A stretch of DNA of 64,000 nt from the NCBI RefSeq assembly GCF_009765445.1, contig NZ_WHOY01000031.1, forward strand, positions 917,708 through 981,707, written 5' to 3'. A program made the translations under genes and the position numbers. This DNA is from Pantoea sp. BAV 3049. Lineage in GTDB: Bacteria; Pseudomonadota; Gammaproteobacteria; Enterobacterales; Enterobacteriaceae. Shown piece by piece: positions 56,480 to 64,000 of this stretch; position 1 is the first letter of the stretch, and the number at the start of each line of letters is the position of its first letter. The notes beneath the pieces were generated by a model that was not told where the DNA came from, did no database searches, and saw only the letters and a list, made by a program, of their open reading frames with translations.

Positions 56480-58099
56480 TTAAGCCTGATTGTTAAAACT
56501 GGTTACCTGACGCTTGCCTGACTGGAACGGTCCCCAGGTGGCAGCAGGATCGCCTTCAAAGGTGCTAATCTGACGTCCGGTAGCATCCGCACGCTTAATC
56601 TCGCGCAGCATGCCGGGACCAACAGACAGGCTTGCTGATTTTTGCGCATCGGCATAAATCTGCTTTTCGGCCACATTCAGCAGGGCAGAATCGGCGATAG
56701 CGGACAGATCAACCGTCTTATAGTCGGCTGAGTGCTCCTGCAGCTGGATCATCATGCGACGGCGATACGCCATTGGTTTCTCGCCCGAGAGCGGTACTGG
56801 TGCGCGCTTACCGAAGCTGGAGAAAACGCTGTCCGCTTTCACCTGAGCGTCAGCGACTTCATTACGTTCTTCATCGCTCAGCTCAACAGGAATGCGGGAA
56901 CGCAGCTCTGCAATTTCCTGACGGAGCTGGGAATCAGCCTTTTCTTTTGCCATTTTTTCATCAGCTTCCGCATCGGCCTTTTCTTTGGCCTCAGCATCTG
57001 CTTTTTCTTTAGCGGCTTTCTCTTCAGAGTCTGCTTTGGCTTTGGCCTCTTCGGCCTCTTTCTCTTCAGCGTCAGCCTTCTCTTTTTTGTCAGCCTCATC
57101 GGCATCTGCCTTCTCTTTGGCTTCTTTCGCCTCTGAGTCAGCCTTAGCCATCCGTGCATCCATGCACTTATTGAACAACTCCAGGAATTTTTCCTCGTCC
57201 ATCTTTTCAGCCTCTTTTGGAATGGAATCAGATTTAACACCACCAGGGGCAAGGAGCTTGTCCCATACACCCTGTTCACAAACTGCTACGTGGTCGAGCA
57301 ATACCGGGGAACCTTCCACCAATAGAGGCTGACCGTCGATTTTGATGATTGAGCCGGGCGATTCGTCAAACCTGACGGTGGGTGATGTGCTTAACTGCCG
57401 GGTGGCCATAATTTCGGCTGCTTCAGCGTCATACACGCGGGCAATCGCCCACACCTCACCATTATCAGCAACCCAACCGTTGGTCAGGGTGCCGATAACA
57501 CGCTTAACAAATTCATCGCTATCGAGCGTATTTTTCTCCGGGTGCAGCCAGATAAGTGGCACACCGGCAACACGCTGGAGAAATTCGGGGGTGAGATAGT
57601 CGTCCGGGTTACGGAAGGCCATCTGTTGATCTGCAGAGCGCCAGGTGACCCCTGTTCCGGTTACCCGGATGGCGAACATCCACATGTTGATAAAATATTG
57701 CGGGCTGCTCAGTGTTCCGTCCGCGATAAGCGCGGCCACGTCGGTTTCATTCAGCGCCTGCTGTGCCATCATCTCAGCGAATGGCTGATGAAGTGGCTTT
57801 GGCAAATCGTCAATGTGAAACCATCCGGCGGCCAGCGACTCGTCGTTTATCTTCGCTTCAAACTGATCCGTTACGTCTGCACGTAGCGTGAGGTAGTCGC
57901 CCGCCACGCTGTACGGAGTTAACAGTCCATCATACTGATAGCCTGTTTCTTCCATCACCTCGCGGCGGGCTGCGTCAACAGCCATTTCACCCGGCTCAAT
58001 CTTTCCGCCAGGAGGGCACCATGTGCCATCATCAGAACGCTGGATCAGGAAAACGAATTTGCCCTGACGGAACATTATCCCGCTGCCAAAAATAGCCAA
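56480..58099 (-). CDS. NUDIX hydrolase - prohead protease - coiled coil fusion (DUF2213)
   Basis: 539 residues in three parts. (1) Residues 1-115: NUDIX domain with a complete box G-x5-E-x7-REVMEETGY (about 32-54), so a nucleoside-diphosphate-linked hydrolase is expected to be active. (2) About 125-290: DUF2213-type prohead protease, with likely catalytic His in WLHPEKN (186) and Ser in [11 protein letters not shown] (237-239). (3) About 318-400: an Ala/Glu/Lys/Asp repeat (units like EKADAE) that should be a long coiled coil, followed by a C-terminal domain (400-539) rich in structural-protein character. Part 3 looks like a scaffold attached to its protease. The NUDIX domain has no known need in head assembly. 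Confidence 0.85.
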   Translation of the reverse strand: MAIFGSGIMFRQGKFVFLIQRSDDGTWCPPGGKIEPGEMAVDAARREVMEETGYQYDGLLTPYSVAGDYLTLRADVTDQFEAKINDESLAAGWFHIDDLPKPLHQPFAEMMAQQALNETDVAALIADGTLSSPQYFINMWMFAIRVTGTGVTWRSADQQMAFRNPDDYLTPEFLQRVAGVPLIWLHPEKNTLDSDEFVKRVIGTLTNGWVADNGEVWAIARVYDAEAAEIMATRQLSTSPTVRFDESPGSIIKIDGQPLLVEGSPVLLDHVAVCEQGVWDKLLAPGGVKSDSIPKEAEKMDEEKFLELFNKCMDARMAKADSEAKEAKEKADADEADKKEKADAEEKEAEEAKAKADSEEKAAKEKADAEAKEKADAEADEKMAKEKADSQLRQEIAELRSRIPVELSDEERNEVADAQVKADSVFSSFGKRAPVPLSGEKPMAYRRRMMIQLQEHSADYKTVDLSAIADSALLNVAEKQIYADAQKSASLSVGPGMLREIKRADATGRQISTFEGDPAATWGPFQSGKRQVTSFNNQA

Positions 58100-58111
58100 G
58101 ATTTAATGCTC

Positions 58112-58933
58112 CTATGCTGCTTTCAGTGACTCCATGAATTTGCTTCCCTTCCGGGTCAGCATGTATTCAGGGATGCTGCGGAGGTTGTAGATGTAGGTCA
58201 CGTAGCACTGGCAAAAAACCTCTTCACCAGGCTGAGTTATTTCGTCGAGGTAGCCGGCGGGACCGGCTTTTAAGTACCCGTTCTTCTGCGCCCAGCTCCC
58301 GCGAATCAGGTAATAAAGCTGATCGCGATCCTTGTGGTCCTCGCGGTAGTTATAACCAGGTCGTCGCCAGTGACTGTGCCAGATCGCTGCAATAGCGTTG
58401 TTGCTGGTCGCGATCACATTATCGATGTTGGCGATCAGCTTATGGTTCTGGTCGATCATTACGCGGCGCGCGGCATAATCGACGTTCCCGGCCGCCTTCT
58501 CGATGTGCTGTGCCGTCTCACGCATCTTTCCCTGAATACCGGCCAGGGATATCGAGTCAGCGGAGGGAATGCTGCTAGCCCAGCCGCTAAACCGTGAGAG
58601 CGTCGTATCGATGGCTTTCTGGCGATTGAGCTTTATCAGATCCACACTGGCCATAATGCGCCGGTCCAGCTCAGTTCTCAGCTTTGGTTCAAGATAGTTA
58701 ATGGTGAACCGGGAAATGCCCGGATGACGCTTGAGCGCCGCTGCCCGGCCAACCTGCAGGTCATACGCATGCGTGAGGTTCCGGGAGACAATGTTCGCGT
58801 AGTCGCCAGCGGTCTCGCCTTCCGCCGCCTGGCGAATGATGCTTTGCCAGCGCTCCAGCTCCTCGCGTGAGGAGTACCCATTCTGCAAAAAGAACCTCAC
58901 GGCTTCTCTGACGGTGCGCGTGAACGTTTTCAT
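58112..58933 (-). CDS. Minor head protein (phage head morphogenesis type)
   Basis: 273 residues from the ATG at 58933, in ATGA overlap with the portal stop and behind GGAG; a longer frame to 59062 lies inside the portal gene. Central AIWHSHWRRPGYNYREDHKDRD and the C-terminal GEEVFCQCYVTYIYNLRSIP are the conserved region of head morphogenesis (SPP1 gp7/Mu F type) proteins, with the two cysteines. Directly after the portal gene, as usual. Confidence 0.85.
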   Translation of the reverse strand: MKTFTRTVREAVRFFLQNGYSSREELERWQSIIRQAAEGETAGDYANIVSRNLTHAYDLQVGRAAALKRHPGISRFTINYLEPKLRTELDRRIMASVDLIKLNRQKAIDTTLSRFSGWASSIPSADSISLAGIQGKMRETAQHIEKAAGNVDYAARRVMIDQNHKLIANIDNVIATSNNAIAAIWHSHWRRPGYNYREDHKDRDQLYYLIRGSWAQKNGYLKAGPAGYLDEITQPGEEVFCQCYVTYIYNLRSIPEYMLTRKGSKFMESLKAA

Positions 58934-60345
58934 AGCTCCATTCCTGCGCCGGGCGATTCCTGCTGAGGTTGAGACGGCGGATTGTTCAGCAGCGCTTCGA
59001 AATCCAGATCCAGGCGCTGCGGGAATAAATGCTCGTTTGCATTCGCGTTTTCGCACATCCATTCGATCAGCGCAGCACGGTTTTCCGGGTCGTCAGTCAG
59101 CTGGGAAAGCAACGCATCTCCCATTCCGATGATCGCCTTAAACCGTATCTCGTCGACCTTCACCTTCTCGCTTTCCGGCTCCTTGAGGGAAGACGGCCAG
59201 CGATATTCAAAGTTGTTGATCCACGTTGAGAAGTACAGGCTGTAAGTGTTTTTCAGCTCAGGGAAGTCGGCGCGCAGCGACTGGAAGAATTCAATGCTCC
59301 ACGCCCGGTACTGGCATACCCGAACAAAAAACGCATAAACCGTGTCCAGCCACTCGCGAATATTATCGATGTAAACCGCTACCGAACGCGCATCCTCGGT
59401 CCCCTCTCCGAATCCCTGTGCAAACGTCTCGGAATTCAGCATTATCGCTGGCATGTCAGCCGCCGCTGCGATGTTTTCCAGAATATGGTTACGTGCTGCG
59501 TCGAGGGGTTTTTCCAGGTTGCTCAGGTCGATGGACTCAATACTGTCGTTATCTCCGATCTGCAGAACTTCGCCGGTTTTACCGCGCTTCAGCATCATGC
59601 GTTTGATACCGCTGAGCTTCTGCATCATGTTGTTGACGACAGAGCTTGGCCCCTTGATTTTCGTGACCAGAAGGCCGCCTTTCACCGAAACCATATCGTC
59701 AGTGCGCATGGTCTGGATAAAGGATTTCAGAGGAAACAGGGCGCGCTGATAAACGCTGCGCCCGGTGAAACCGAATGCCGCCGGGTTGTACGCCAGATAA
59801 ATCGGATCCTCGTTCTGCATGACGACGCAACGGGATTTGTGATATGGCTTTCCTCCAACCCTGATCCCATCGACTTTCTGGAAATCCTGCGCATTCGGAT
59901 CCTGATTCAGGACGATGCTGCCCGCGGCGTTCAGCGGATCGAGAACGTTAAAACTGATGTTGTGCTTATAGAGCGTGCGGTAGTCCAGGGGCTGATTCGC
60001 CTCCTGATTATCAACCAGCATGGCGACCGCCGAAACGCCGTAAATTCGTGCTATCCGCGCCGCGTTGGCAATGTGCTGATTTGCCCCCAGCGCTTTCCAT
60101 TCCCGTTCAAACGCATCGCGCAGGCGCTGTTCCAGTCCGAATGATTGCGCAACATGCACTGTTCTGGGCTCATTCATCGCCATTTTAATCGGGCGGTCCA
60201 CCATCTTGCCGCCCAGCGGGTGGTAGAGGTAAATCGTCTTGCACGTCTGGTAACCGGCCGTGCTTCCTGGCTGGATATCCTCGCTGTCCAGAAGCATGAC
60301 AAGCTCTGTCGAGCAGCTGCCGATCTCGAAATCATCTTCGTTCAT
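58930..60345 (-). CDS. Portal protein (DUF1073-like)
   Basis: 471 residues. Portal fold pattern: acidic N-terminus, QRALFPLKSFIQTMRTDDMVSVKGGLLVTKIKG (central wing region; split at DMVSV), the stem/helical part KNTYSLYFSTWINNFEYRWPSS and a flexible Pro/Gln-rich C-terminus (NNPPSQPQQESPGAGMEL). Located between large terminase and minor head protein. Forms the dodecameric DNA gate. Confidence 0.85.
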   Translation of the reverse strand: MNEDDFEIGSCSTELVMLLDSEDIQPGSTAGYQTCKTIYLYHPLGGKMVDRPIKMAMNEPRTVHVAQSFGLEQRLRDAFEREWKALGANQHIANAARIARIYGVSAVAMLVDNQEANQPLDYRTLYKHNISFNVLDPLNAAGSIVLNQDPNAQDFQKVDGIRVGGKPYHKSRCVVMQNEDPIYLAYNPAAFGFTGRSVYQRALFPLKSFIQTMRTDDMVSVKGGLLVTKIKGPSSVVNNMMQKLSGIKRMMLKRGKTGEVLQIGDNDSIESIDLSNLEKPLDAARNHILENIAAAADMPAIMLNSETFAQGFGEGTEDARSVAVYIDNIREWLDTVYAFFVRVCQYRAWSIEFFQSLRADFPELKNTYSLYFSTWINNFEYRWPSSLKEPESEKVKVDEIRFKAIIGMGDALLSQLTDDPENRAALIEWMCENANANEHLFPQRLDLDFEALLNNPPSQPQQESPGAGMEL

Positions 60346-60356
60346 TGGTTGTCTCG

Positions 60357-61688
60357 TCAGATTGCATCGCCGCTGCCGAACGCGATGATCAGCCCGTAGG
60401 TGTAATCATCGAGGAGGTCATCAGCGCGTTTGTGCGCGTTCTTGTCAGCAAGGTGAAATCGGGAAACCTGTTTGTGGAGGTGGTTTGCCGTCTCGCCCTT
60501 GAAAGAAGCTGTTTTTTCATAAGCGTGGCGGGAAATCTTAGCCAGCCCCCGGTAGTGATAGCCGGAGGCCATAATTGCGCGTTCATCTTTTCCCTTGCTG
60601 GTCAGCGCGGATTCTATTTTGTTGACCGGCCAGCCGAGGCTTTCTCCCTTTTGCAGGAGTATGCTGCCCATGCTGGCATCCTCGATAAATGTGCCAAGGC
60701 TGCCGTTTACGGCCACGCACTGTGTCGAAAGCTCATTGAGCCGCACAAAAACTGATGGCAGCCACGTTTCCAGCAGCGCGCCATCAATCTGAACCACGTC
60801 CCAGTCGAGGATGGTCAGGCGCATCCTTCCCGGTCGGGTATCAACGGCGTAATAAACAACGGCCGAGCCATCGTGTTCAGTGCCCCCCTTGACCGCCGTA
60901 TCCAGAACGGCAAAGACTGCCTCGCACATCTCCGGAAACTCGACAGGCTGATCCTGATTTTCACCCTCAAACCACTTACGGACATCGAAGAGAGAGGCTG
61001 CCGACCAGTCGACGAATTCGGCCATAAACTCCTGGCGGAAAACGCGCGGATCGTTATTCTGCTTCTCTTTCTCCAGCTCCTCAGGAGGAACAAAAGGGTT
61101 GGATGATGTCGGAGCATGATGCTCCAGGAATCCAAGATCCTTGTTGTGGCATATTGCGTAGAAGAAGTTGTCCTCGTCCACGCCATCAGGGGTTGAAAAA
61201 ACGTAGGCCCGACCTTTGGTCGTCAGCAGAGTGGGCTTAATCGACTTCGGCCAGATCTCCTTCAACATCTCCGGAGACTTGGTAAAGGCCGCTTCGTCTA
61301 TCAGGACGATTTCGTACTCACGCCCGCGCCCGGCCAGTTTGTTGTCATTGGTGACCCAAAAGTCTATCTTTCCGCCGTTCTTCAGCATCAGGCGCTTTTC
61401 CTGACGGCTGAAGCTCTTTTTCAGCGGCAGCAGGATTTCTTCCAGCTTGTCGTAAATCTCCTGATACTGGCGATATTCAGCAGTGAATATGCCAACGCGA
61501 CCACCCAGCAAAACATCCATGCCGGGGCGTTTAAATTGCGACGTCGCATAAGTCACCGCCGCACTGGACAGCATGAACGTCTTACCCCACCGGCGACCAC
61601 ATCGAACGGCGTTTAACTGGTGATCCCAGGAATCAGACCAGACTGTTAACTGCCCCTCGTGGAGCGTGGGCAGGTAAATGTCGGCCAT
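60357..61688 (-). CDS. Terminase large subunit
   Basis: 443 residues. ATPase: Walker A-type RCGRRWGKT (about 29-37) and Walker B YEIVLIDEAAF (about 124-134). C-terminal RNase H-like nuclease with Asp in FAVLDTAVKGG (about 237), and further acidic residues (ADDLLDDYTYGLI near the C-terminus). Packages DNA with the small subunit, whose gene precedes it with a 2-base gap. Confidence 0.92.
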   Translation of the reverse strand: MADIYLPTLHEGQLTVWSDSWDHQLNAVRCGRRWGKTFMLSSAAVTYATSQFKRPGMDVLLGGRVGIFTAEYRQYQEIYDKLEEILLPLKKSFSRQEKRLMLKNGGKIDFWVTNDNKLAGRGREYEIVLIDEAAFTKSPEMLKEIWPKSIKPTLLTTKGRAYVFSTPDGVDEDNFFYAICHNKDLGFLEHHAPTSSNPFVPPEELEKEKQNNDPRVFRQEFMAEFVDWSAASLFDVRKWFEGENQDQPVEFPEMCEAVFAVLDTAVKGGTEHDGSAVVYYAVDTRPGRMRLTILDWDVVQIDGALLETWLPSVFVRLNELSTQCVAVNGSLGTFIEDASMGSILLQKGESLGWPVNKIESALTSKGKDERAIMASGYHYRGLAKISRHAYEKTASFKGETANHLHKQVSRFHLADKNAHKRADDLLDDYTYGLIIAFGSGDAI

Positions 61689-61690
61689 GA

Positions 61691-62407
61691 TTATCTTCCC
61701 GGTATTGGCAGCGTATTGTGAACGACGATGGCGTTGTCGCTGTCACCGTCCTTCATTACATCGATTTCTAATTCAACTTTTTCTGTCGCTGCTTCGCGAT
61801 ACGCCGTATCCACCAACAGCTTGGCTATCGACCCTTTGGTGTACTCCAGAGACTCAATTCGCGCCGTGTTGCGATGCATGGCCTTTTCAGCGGAAGAAAT
61901 GAGTTCCTGATAGTTTTTGGCCTTATCACCTTCCGCCAGTTCCAGCTCTGCCTGCCAGCGACCAATATTCTCAGCCGCCTTCAGATTCGCCGCGCGCAGC
62001 CAGAAAAGCTCATCGTCCAGCGTGAGTGCCTGAGCATCTTCAGTGATTGCGTCCGATAGCAGCATGCGGCGACCGTAGCCACCATGCTTCAGTGCGTTCT
62101 GATTGCCTGGACGTGCGTTATAGGGTGCGCGTTTCGCACCCTGAGAATTTGACGGGTGGGGTGATTCGCAGATTTTCTGTGAACGCCGATCACCTTCCGA
62201 TTTTCTTTGTTTCTGCTGTTGCGAATTCGCACTTTTTTTCGCTGTGCTTTTCTGCGATTTCGCACCGTAACTCGTTACCTTGATGTAGCGTTTCGCAGAT
62301 GAATATTTAAGCCCCTGCGCTTCACACCAGTCTTTGGGGGAAATACCGGATTTAGCATGCTCGGCGAGGAACTGGTGTTGCAGAGCTCCCCAGTCCGGTT
62401 TTGCCAT
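61691..62407 (-). CDS. Terminase small subunit
   Basis: 238 residues. N-terminal HTH-like segment (WGALQHQFLAEHAKSGIS...DWCEAQGLKYSSAKRYIKV), a low-complexity Lys/Ser/Gln linker (residues about 50-90), a GNQNALKHGGYG motif seen in many small terminases, then a helical coiled region for oligomerisation. Binds the phage packaging site. Identified mainly by HTH and position before the large subunit. Confidence 0.82.
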   Translation of the reverse strand: MAKPDWGALQHQFLAEHAKSGISPKDWCEAQGLKYSSAKRYIKVTSYGAKSQKSTAKKSANSQQQKQRKSEGDRRSQKICESPHPSNSQGAKRAPYNARPGNQNALKHGGYGRRMLLSDAITEDAQALTLDDELFWLRAANLKAAENIGRWQAELELAEGDKAKNYQELISSAEKAMHRNTARIESLEYTKGSIAKLLVDTAYREAATEKVELEIDVMKDGDSDNAIVVHNTLPIPGR

Positions 62408-62412
62408 AATAT

Positions 62413-62652
62413 TTACTCAGTGAGATAGCTCACAACAATGTCAGCTGTTGATATTCCAGCTACTGATTTAACTGCTTTCATCCAGATCACCCAGGGAGAG
62501 CCGAAATAGATATGGCCACTTGCCGGGTGCCAGGCCTCGCTGTTTTCCGAATCGGCGTACACCGCATTGCCGTTTCCGATAGTAATGTTCGCGCTGTTGG
62601 TTCCGTCTGTGATCTGGACTGGCGCTTCAGTTAACCTGATAGAAACACTCAT
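62413..62652 (-). CDS. Small virion-associated protein, unknown
   Basis: 79 residues, all-beta by eye (SIRLTEAPVQITDGTNSANI), with alternating hydrophobic residues, no signal or membrane part. Its stop is 5 bases before the small terminase start; its start overlaps the end of the next gene by 4 bases. Pairs with the upstream gene as a probable head-surface module. Confidence 0.6.
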   Translation of the reverse strand: MSVSIRLTEAPVQITDGTNSANITIGNGNAVYADSENSEAWHPASGHIYFGSPWVIWMKAVKSVAGISTADIVVSYLTE

Positions 62653-63545
62653 CTGAATTCAATTCTCCGCATGTACCTCACTCCCCAATTCCTTTGAGCG
62701 GGTGGTATTGTGAAACTGTCGTCTGGCGTTGCGTACGTGTCGCTCTCGCCGTTTTTGTAATGAACAGTCATTGATGATGCGCCGGTAGTGTCGACAACGA
62801 CTGAAGCCGCTGTGCGTGAAGCTTGCGCGTCAGTCGTGACAATCGGAGATGTTGCCAGTTCTCCAGCTTCAATCTGTGCAAACCCAACGCGGAACGTGCT
62901 GTCGTCGTTGCTGCGCACGTAGAATGATGCTGTGTAAGTTCCTGCATTAAGATAGCCCTGAGTACCCCAGAATGCGGGTGTACCTGTAACGCTGTTCCGG
63001 CCAAGCCACAGCCTGAGAGCACTACGCGCTGTCGAAGTGACGGTGAACACAATACGCTGCCAGCCGGGCGTGAGATTGTAGGCTGTTGGCGGGTACAGGT
63101 ATGCGCCGCCGATATCTTGTGAGAATGCATACACGTCGCACTCCAGCGGAGCCAGCGCGATTGCTCCACCATCAGGGCCGCCGTCCTGGCTGACCTGCAG
63201 GCTGTCGATGCCAGACGTTTTGATATAATCGTCCAGCACTGTGGCACGTGACTGAGGCTGCAGGTTTGTTGCAGCCGGTTCAGGCTCATGCCTGCCCAGG
63301 ATGCCCAGCGACATAGTTCCTTCCACTCTCCACTCGTTCGTATCGCACAGGTCGAGATTCCCTGTATCATCAAGAACAAAATGAGCCGGGCCGGTGTACG
63401 TGATGCGCGAGTCGAGAGCCGGGGCTGTCAGGTCAATCGGTCGGATTGTCGGCTTAGATGATGCGTTGCCGATTACTGTGGTGCCTGGCGTCCAGATGCC
63501 TGATTTAGTCGCACCGATAATTGAGGCGCCAGAGGTAATTATCAT
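62649..63545 (-). CDS. Putative head fibre/spike protein
   Basis: 298 residues from the ATG at 63545 behind AGGA; a longer frame to 63617 is not supported. Beta-rich; the C-terminal two thirds has a jelly-roll pattern of carbohydrate-binding type (GTYTASFYVRSNDDSTFRVG, preceded by TPGWQRIVFTVTSTARSALR), as in phage head-spike fibre domains. Encoded at the head end of the late operon, next to terminase, not with the tail genes, which supports a capsid-attached fibre. Function is inferred. Confidence 0.6.
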   Translation of the reverse strand: MIITSGASIIGATKSGIWTPGTTVIGNASSKPTIRPIDLTAPALDSRITYTGPAHFVLDDTGNLDLCDTNEWRVEGTMSLGILGRHEPEPAATNLQPQSRATVLDDYIKTSGIDSLQVSQDGGPDGGAIALAPLECDVYAFSQDIGGAYLYPPTAYNLTPGWQRIVFTVTSTARSALRLWLGRNSVTGTPAFWGTQGYLNAGTYTASFYVRSNDDSTFRVGFAQIEAGELATSPIVTTDAQASRTAASVVVDTTGASSMTVHYKNGESDTYATPDDSFTIPPAQRNWGVRYMRRIEFR

Positions 63546-63647
63546 TAAGAATTTCCTGCTGAAAAATAAACATGCACCACCGAACCGACAGCAAACTAAT
63601 TCTGCATAATCGAGCACTCACGGATGAATGCTCTGTAACACGAACTA

Positions 63648-63830
63648 TCAGGCCAGTTTTTTAGCCAGCTCAATCAGGTCATCAATAACTTCGTGGGTCT
63701 GTGCGCCAGCGGCAGCAACAAGCTCTTTCAGCTTCGCCAGAACCAGATCTGTTTTGTCCGTCACTTGTGCTGATGCTACAGCCGGTTCAGCGCTTACTGC
63801 TGTTTCAGTGACTTCTTTGCCTTCTGTCAT
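63648..63830 (-). CDS. Small hydrophilic protein, unknown
   Basis: 60 residues. N-terminal half is Glu/Thr/Ala/Val-rich and probably unstructured; the C-terminal half is an amphipathic helix (LVLAKLKELVAAAGAQTHEV). No membrane segment. First of the genes following the presumed lysis region. Confidence 0.55.
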   Translation of the reverse strand: MTEGKEVTETAVSAEPAVASAQVTDKTDLVLAKLKELVAAAGAQTHEVIDDLIELAKKLA

Positions 63831-63865
63831 GGTGTTTGTCTCTTTGGGATGGATGAACAGGCCCT

Positions 63866-64000
63866 TCAGCCAGTTAAGGAATTTTTTGCATTCTGGCGAT
63901 CCTTTTCTATCTTCCTGATTGCAGCGAGTTGATTGTTTGCCATGTCAATGGCGGTTAGTAGCTGATCAATCCACAGCACCGCCTGGCAGTAAGTCAGGGT
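63866..64000 (-). CDS. C-terminal part of a protein cut by the window edge
   Basis: 44 codons in a reverse-strand frame from the edge to a TGA at 63866: ...YCQAVLWIDQLLTAIDMANN, then QLAAIRKIEKDRQNAKNSL. A helical, charged C-terminus like that of phage Rz/spanin-type or similar lysis accessory proteins, but too short for a family call. Confidence 0.45.
   Translation of the reverse strand, partial: TLTYCQAVLWIDQLLTAIDMANNQLAAIRKIEKDRQNAKNSLTG

Larger units (their letters stand above)
39780..64000. mobile_element. Contractile-tailed prophage (left end to beyond the window)
   Basis: From about 39,780 to the window edge every gene is phage-like, in one leftward late operon ordered terminase, portal, head, connector, sheath, tube, tape measure, baseplate, fibre. 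The set (sheath of the DUF3383 type, DUF2184-like capsid, DUF2213-like protease, DUF4054-like connector, DUF1073-like portal) defines a myovirus lineage distinct from P2, Mu and T4. Integrase, repressor, replication and probably lysis genes must be outside. All structural genes are intact, so the element may be inducible. Confidence 0.93.

Noticed and set aside
56930..57148. Repetitive DNA as a possible CRISPR or satellite
   Set aside because: It is in-frame coding repeat (Glu-Lys-Ala-Asp units) without spacers.
56985..57332. Ala/Ser/Phe-rich forward ORF
   Set aside because: Mirror of the Glu/Lys/Ala coiled-coil codons on the other strand.
58934..59062. Longer N-terminus for the minor head protein
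   Set aside because: The extension lies inside the portal gene and lacks a ribosome site.

Overview
The window is chromosomal DNA of an enterobacterium. Host genes follow the Escherichia coli order closely (ydbH-ldhA-ydbJ-nifJ, dbpA, ttcA-fnrS-zntB, mppA-mpaA-ycjG-tpx-tyrR-ycjF-ycjX-psp-sap), but several insertions and losses (a beta-glucoside cluster, a second UppP-type phosphatase, a RyhB-type RNA beside pspF, no hslJ) point away from Escherichia. Erwiniaceae (Erwinia/Pantoea) is my best guess from gene content; I could not test it.

Host part, 1-39742. The left edge cuts ydbH (AsmA-like envelope protein); then come fermentative ldhA, the lipoprotein ydbJ, an MgtC-family membrane protein, pyruvate:flavodoxin oxidoreductase (nifJ/ydbK) with a small ABM-fold monooxygenase, dbpA, a UppP-family phosphatase, ttcA, the anaerobic sRNA FnrS with its FNR site, and zntB. 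A bgl-type cluster (bglF, bglB, an OprB-family porin, and a convergent bglG) carries two ribonucleic antiterminator/terminator modules, one before bglF and one before bglG. Next are peptidoglycan-peptide recycling genes (mppA, mpaA, ycjG), tpx, tyrR, ycjF and a ycjX broken by one missing base. The phage-shock locus (pspABCD facing pspF) has a sigma-54 promoter and a likely PspF site. A RyhB-type sRNA with a Fur box lies between pspF and the intact sapABCDF operon. The host part ends with a carboxymuconolactone-decarboxylase-like protein and a LysR regulator.

Prophage part, about 39780-64000 (right end outside the window). This is a contractile-tailed (sheath-bearing) prophage whose late genes run as one leftward operon: small and large terminase, portal, minor head protein, a NUDIX-protease-coiled-coil fusion, decoration protein, major capsid, connectors, sheath, tube, a tail chaperone with a T8 slippery site, tape measure with a transglycosylase domain, baseplate hub/plug/spike/wedge, glycine-rich fibre and fibre-assembly protein. 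An exported-protein gene of different composition is inserted on the opposite strand. At the left end a two-gene operon sits behind a near-perfect LexA box; its second gene encodes a UmuD-like protein that has lost the segment carrying the catalytic serine.

Most interesting: the SOS-controlled UmuD-like mini-operon, the clear -1 frameshift product in the tail chaperone, the NUDIX-protease fusion, one beta-domain shared by three virion proteins, the RyhB homologue beside pspF, and the single-base lesion in ycjX. All functional assignments are from reading the translated sequences and from memory of families; no database search was possible.
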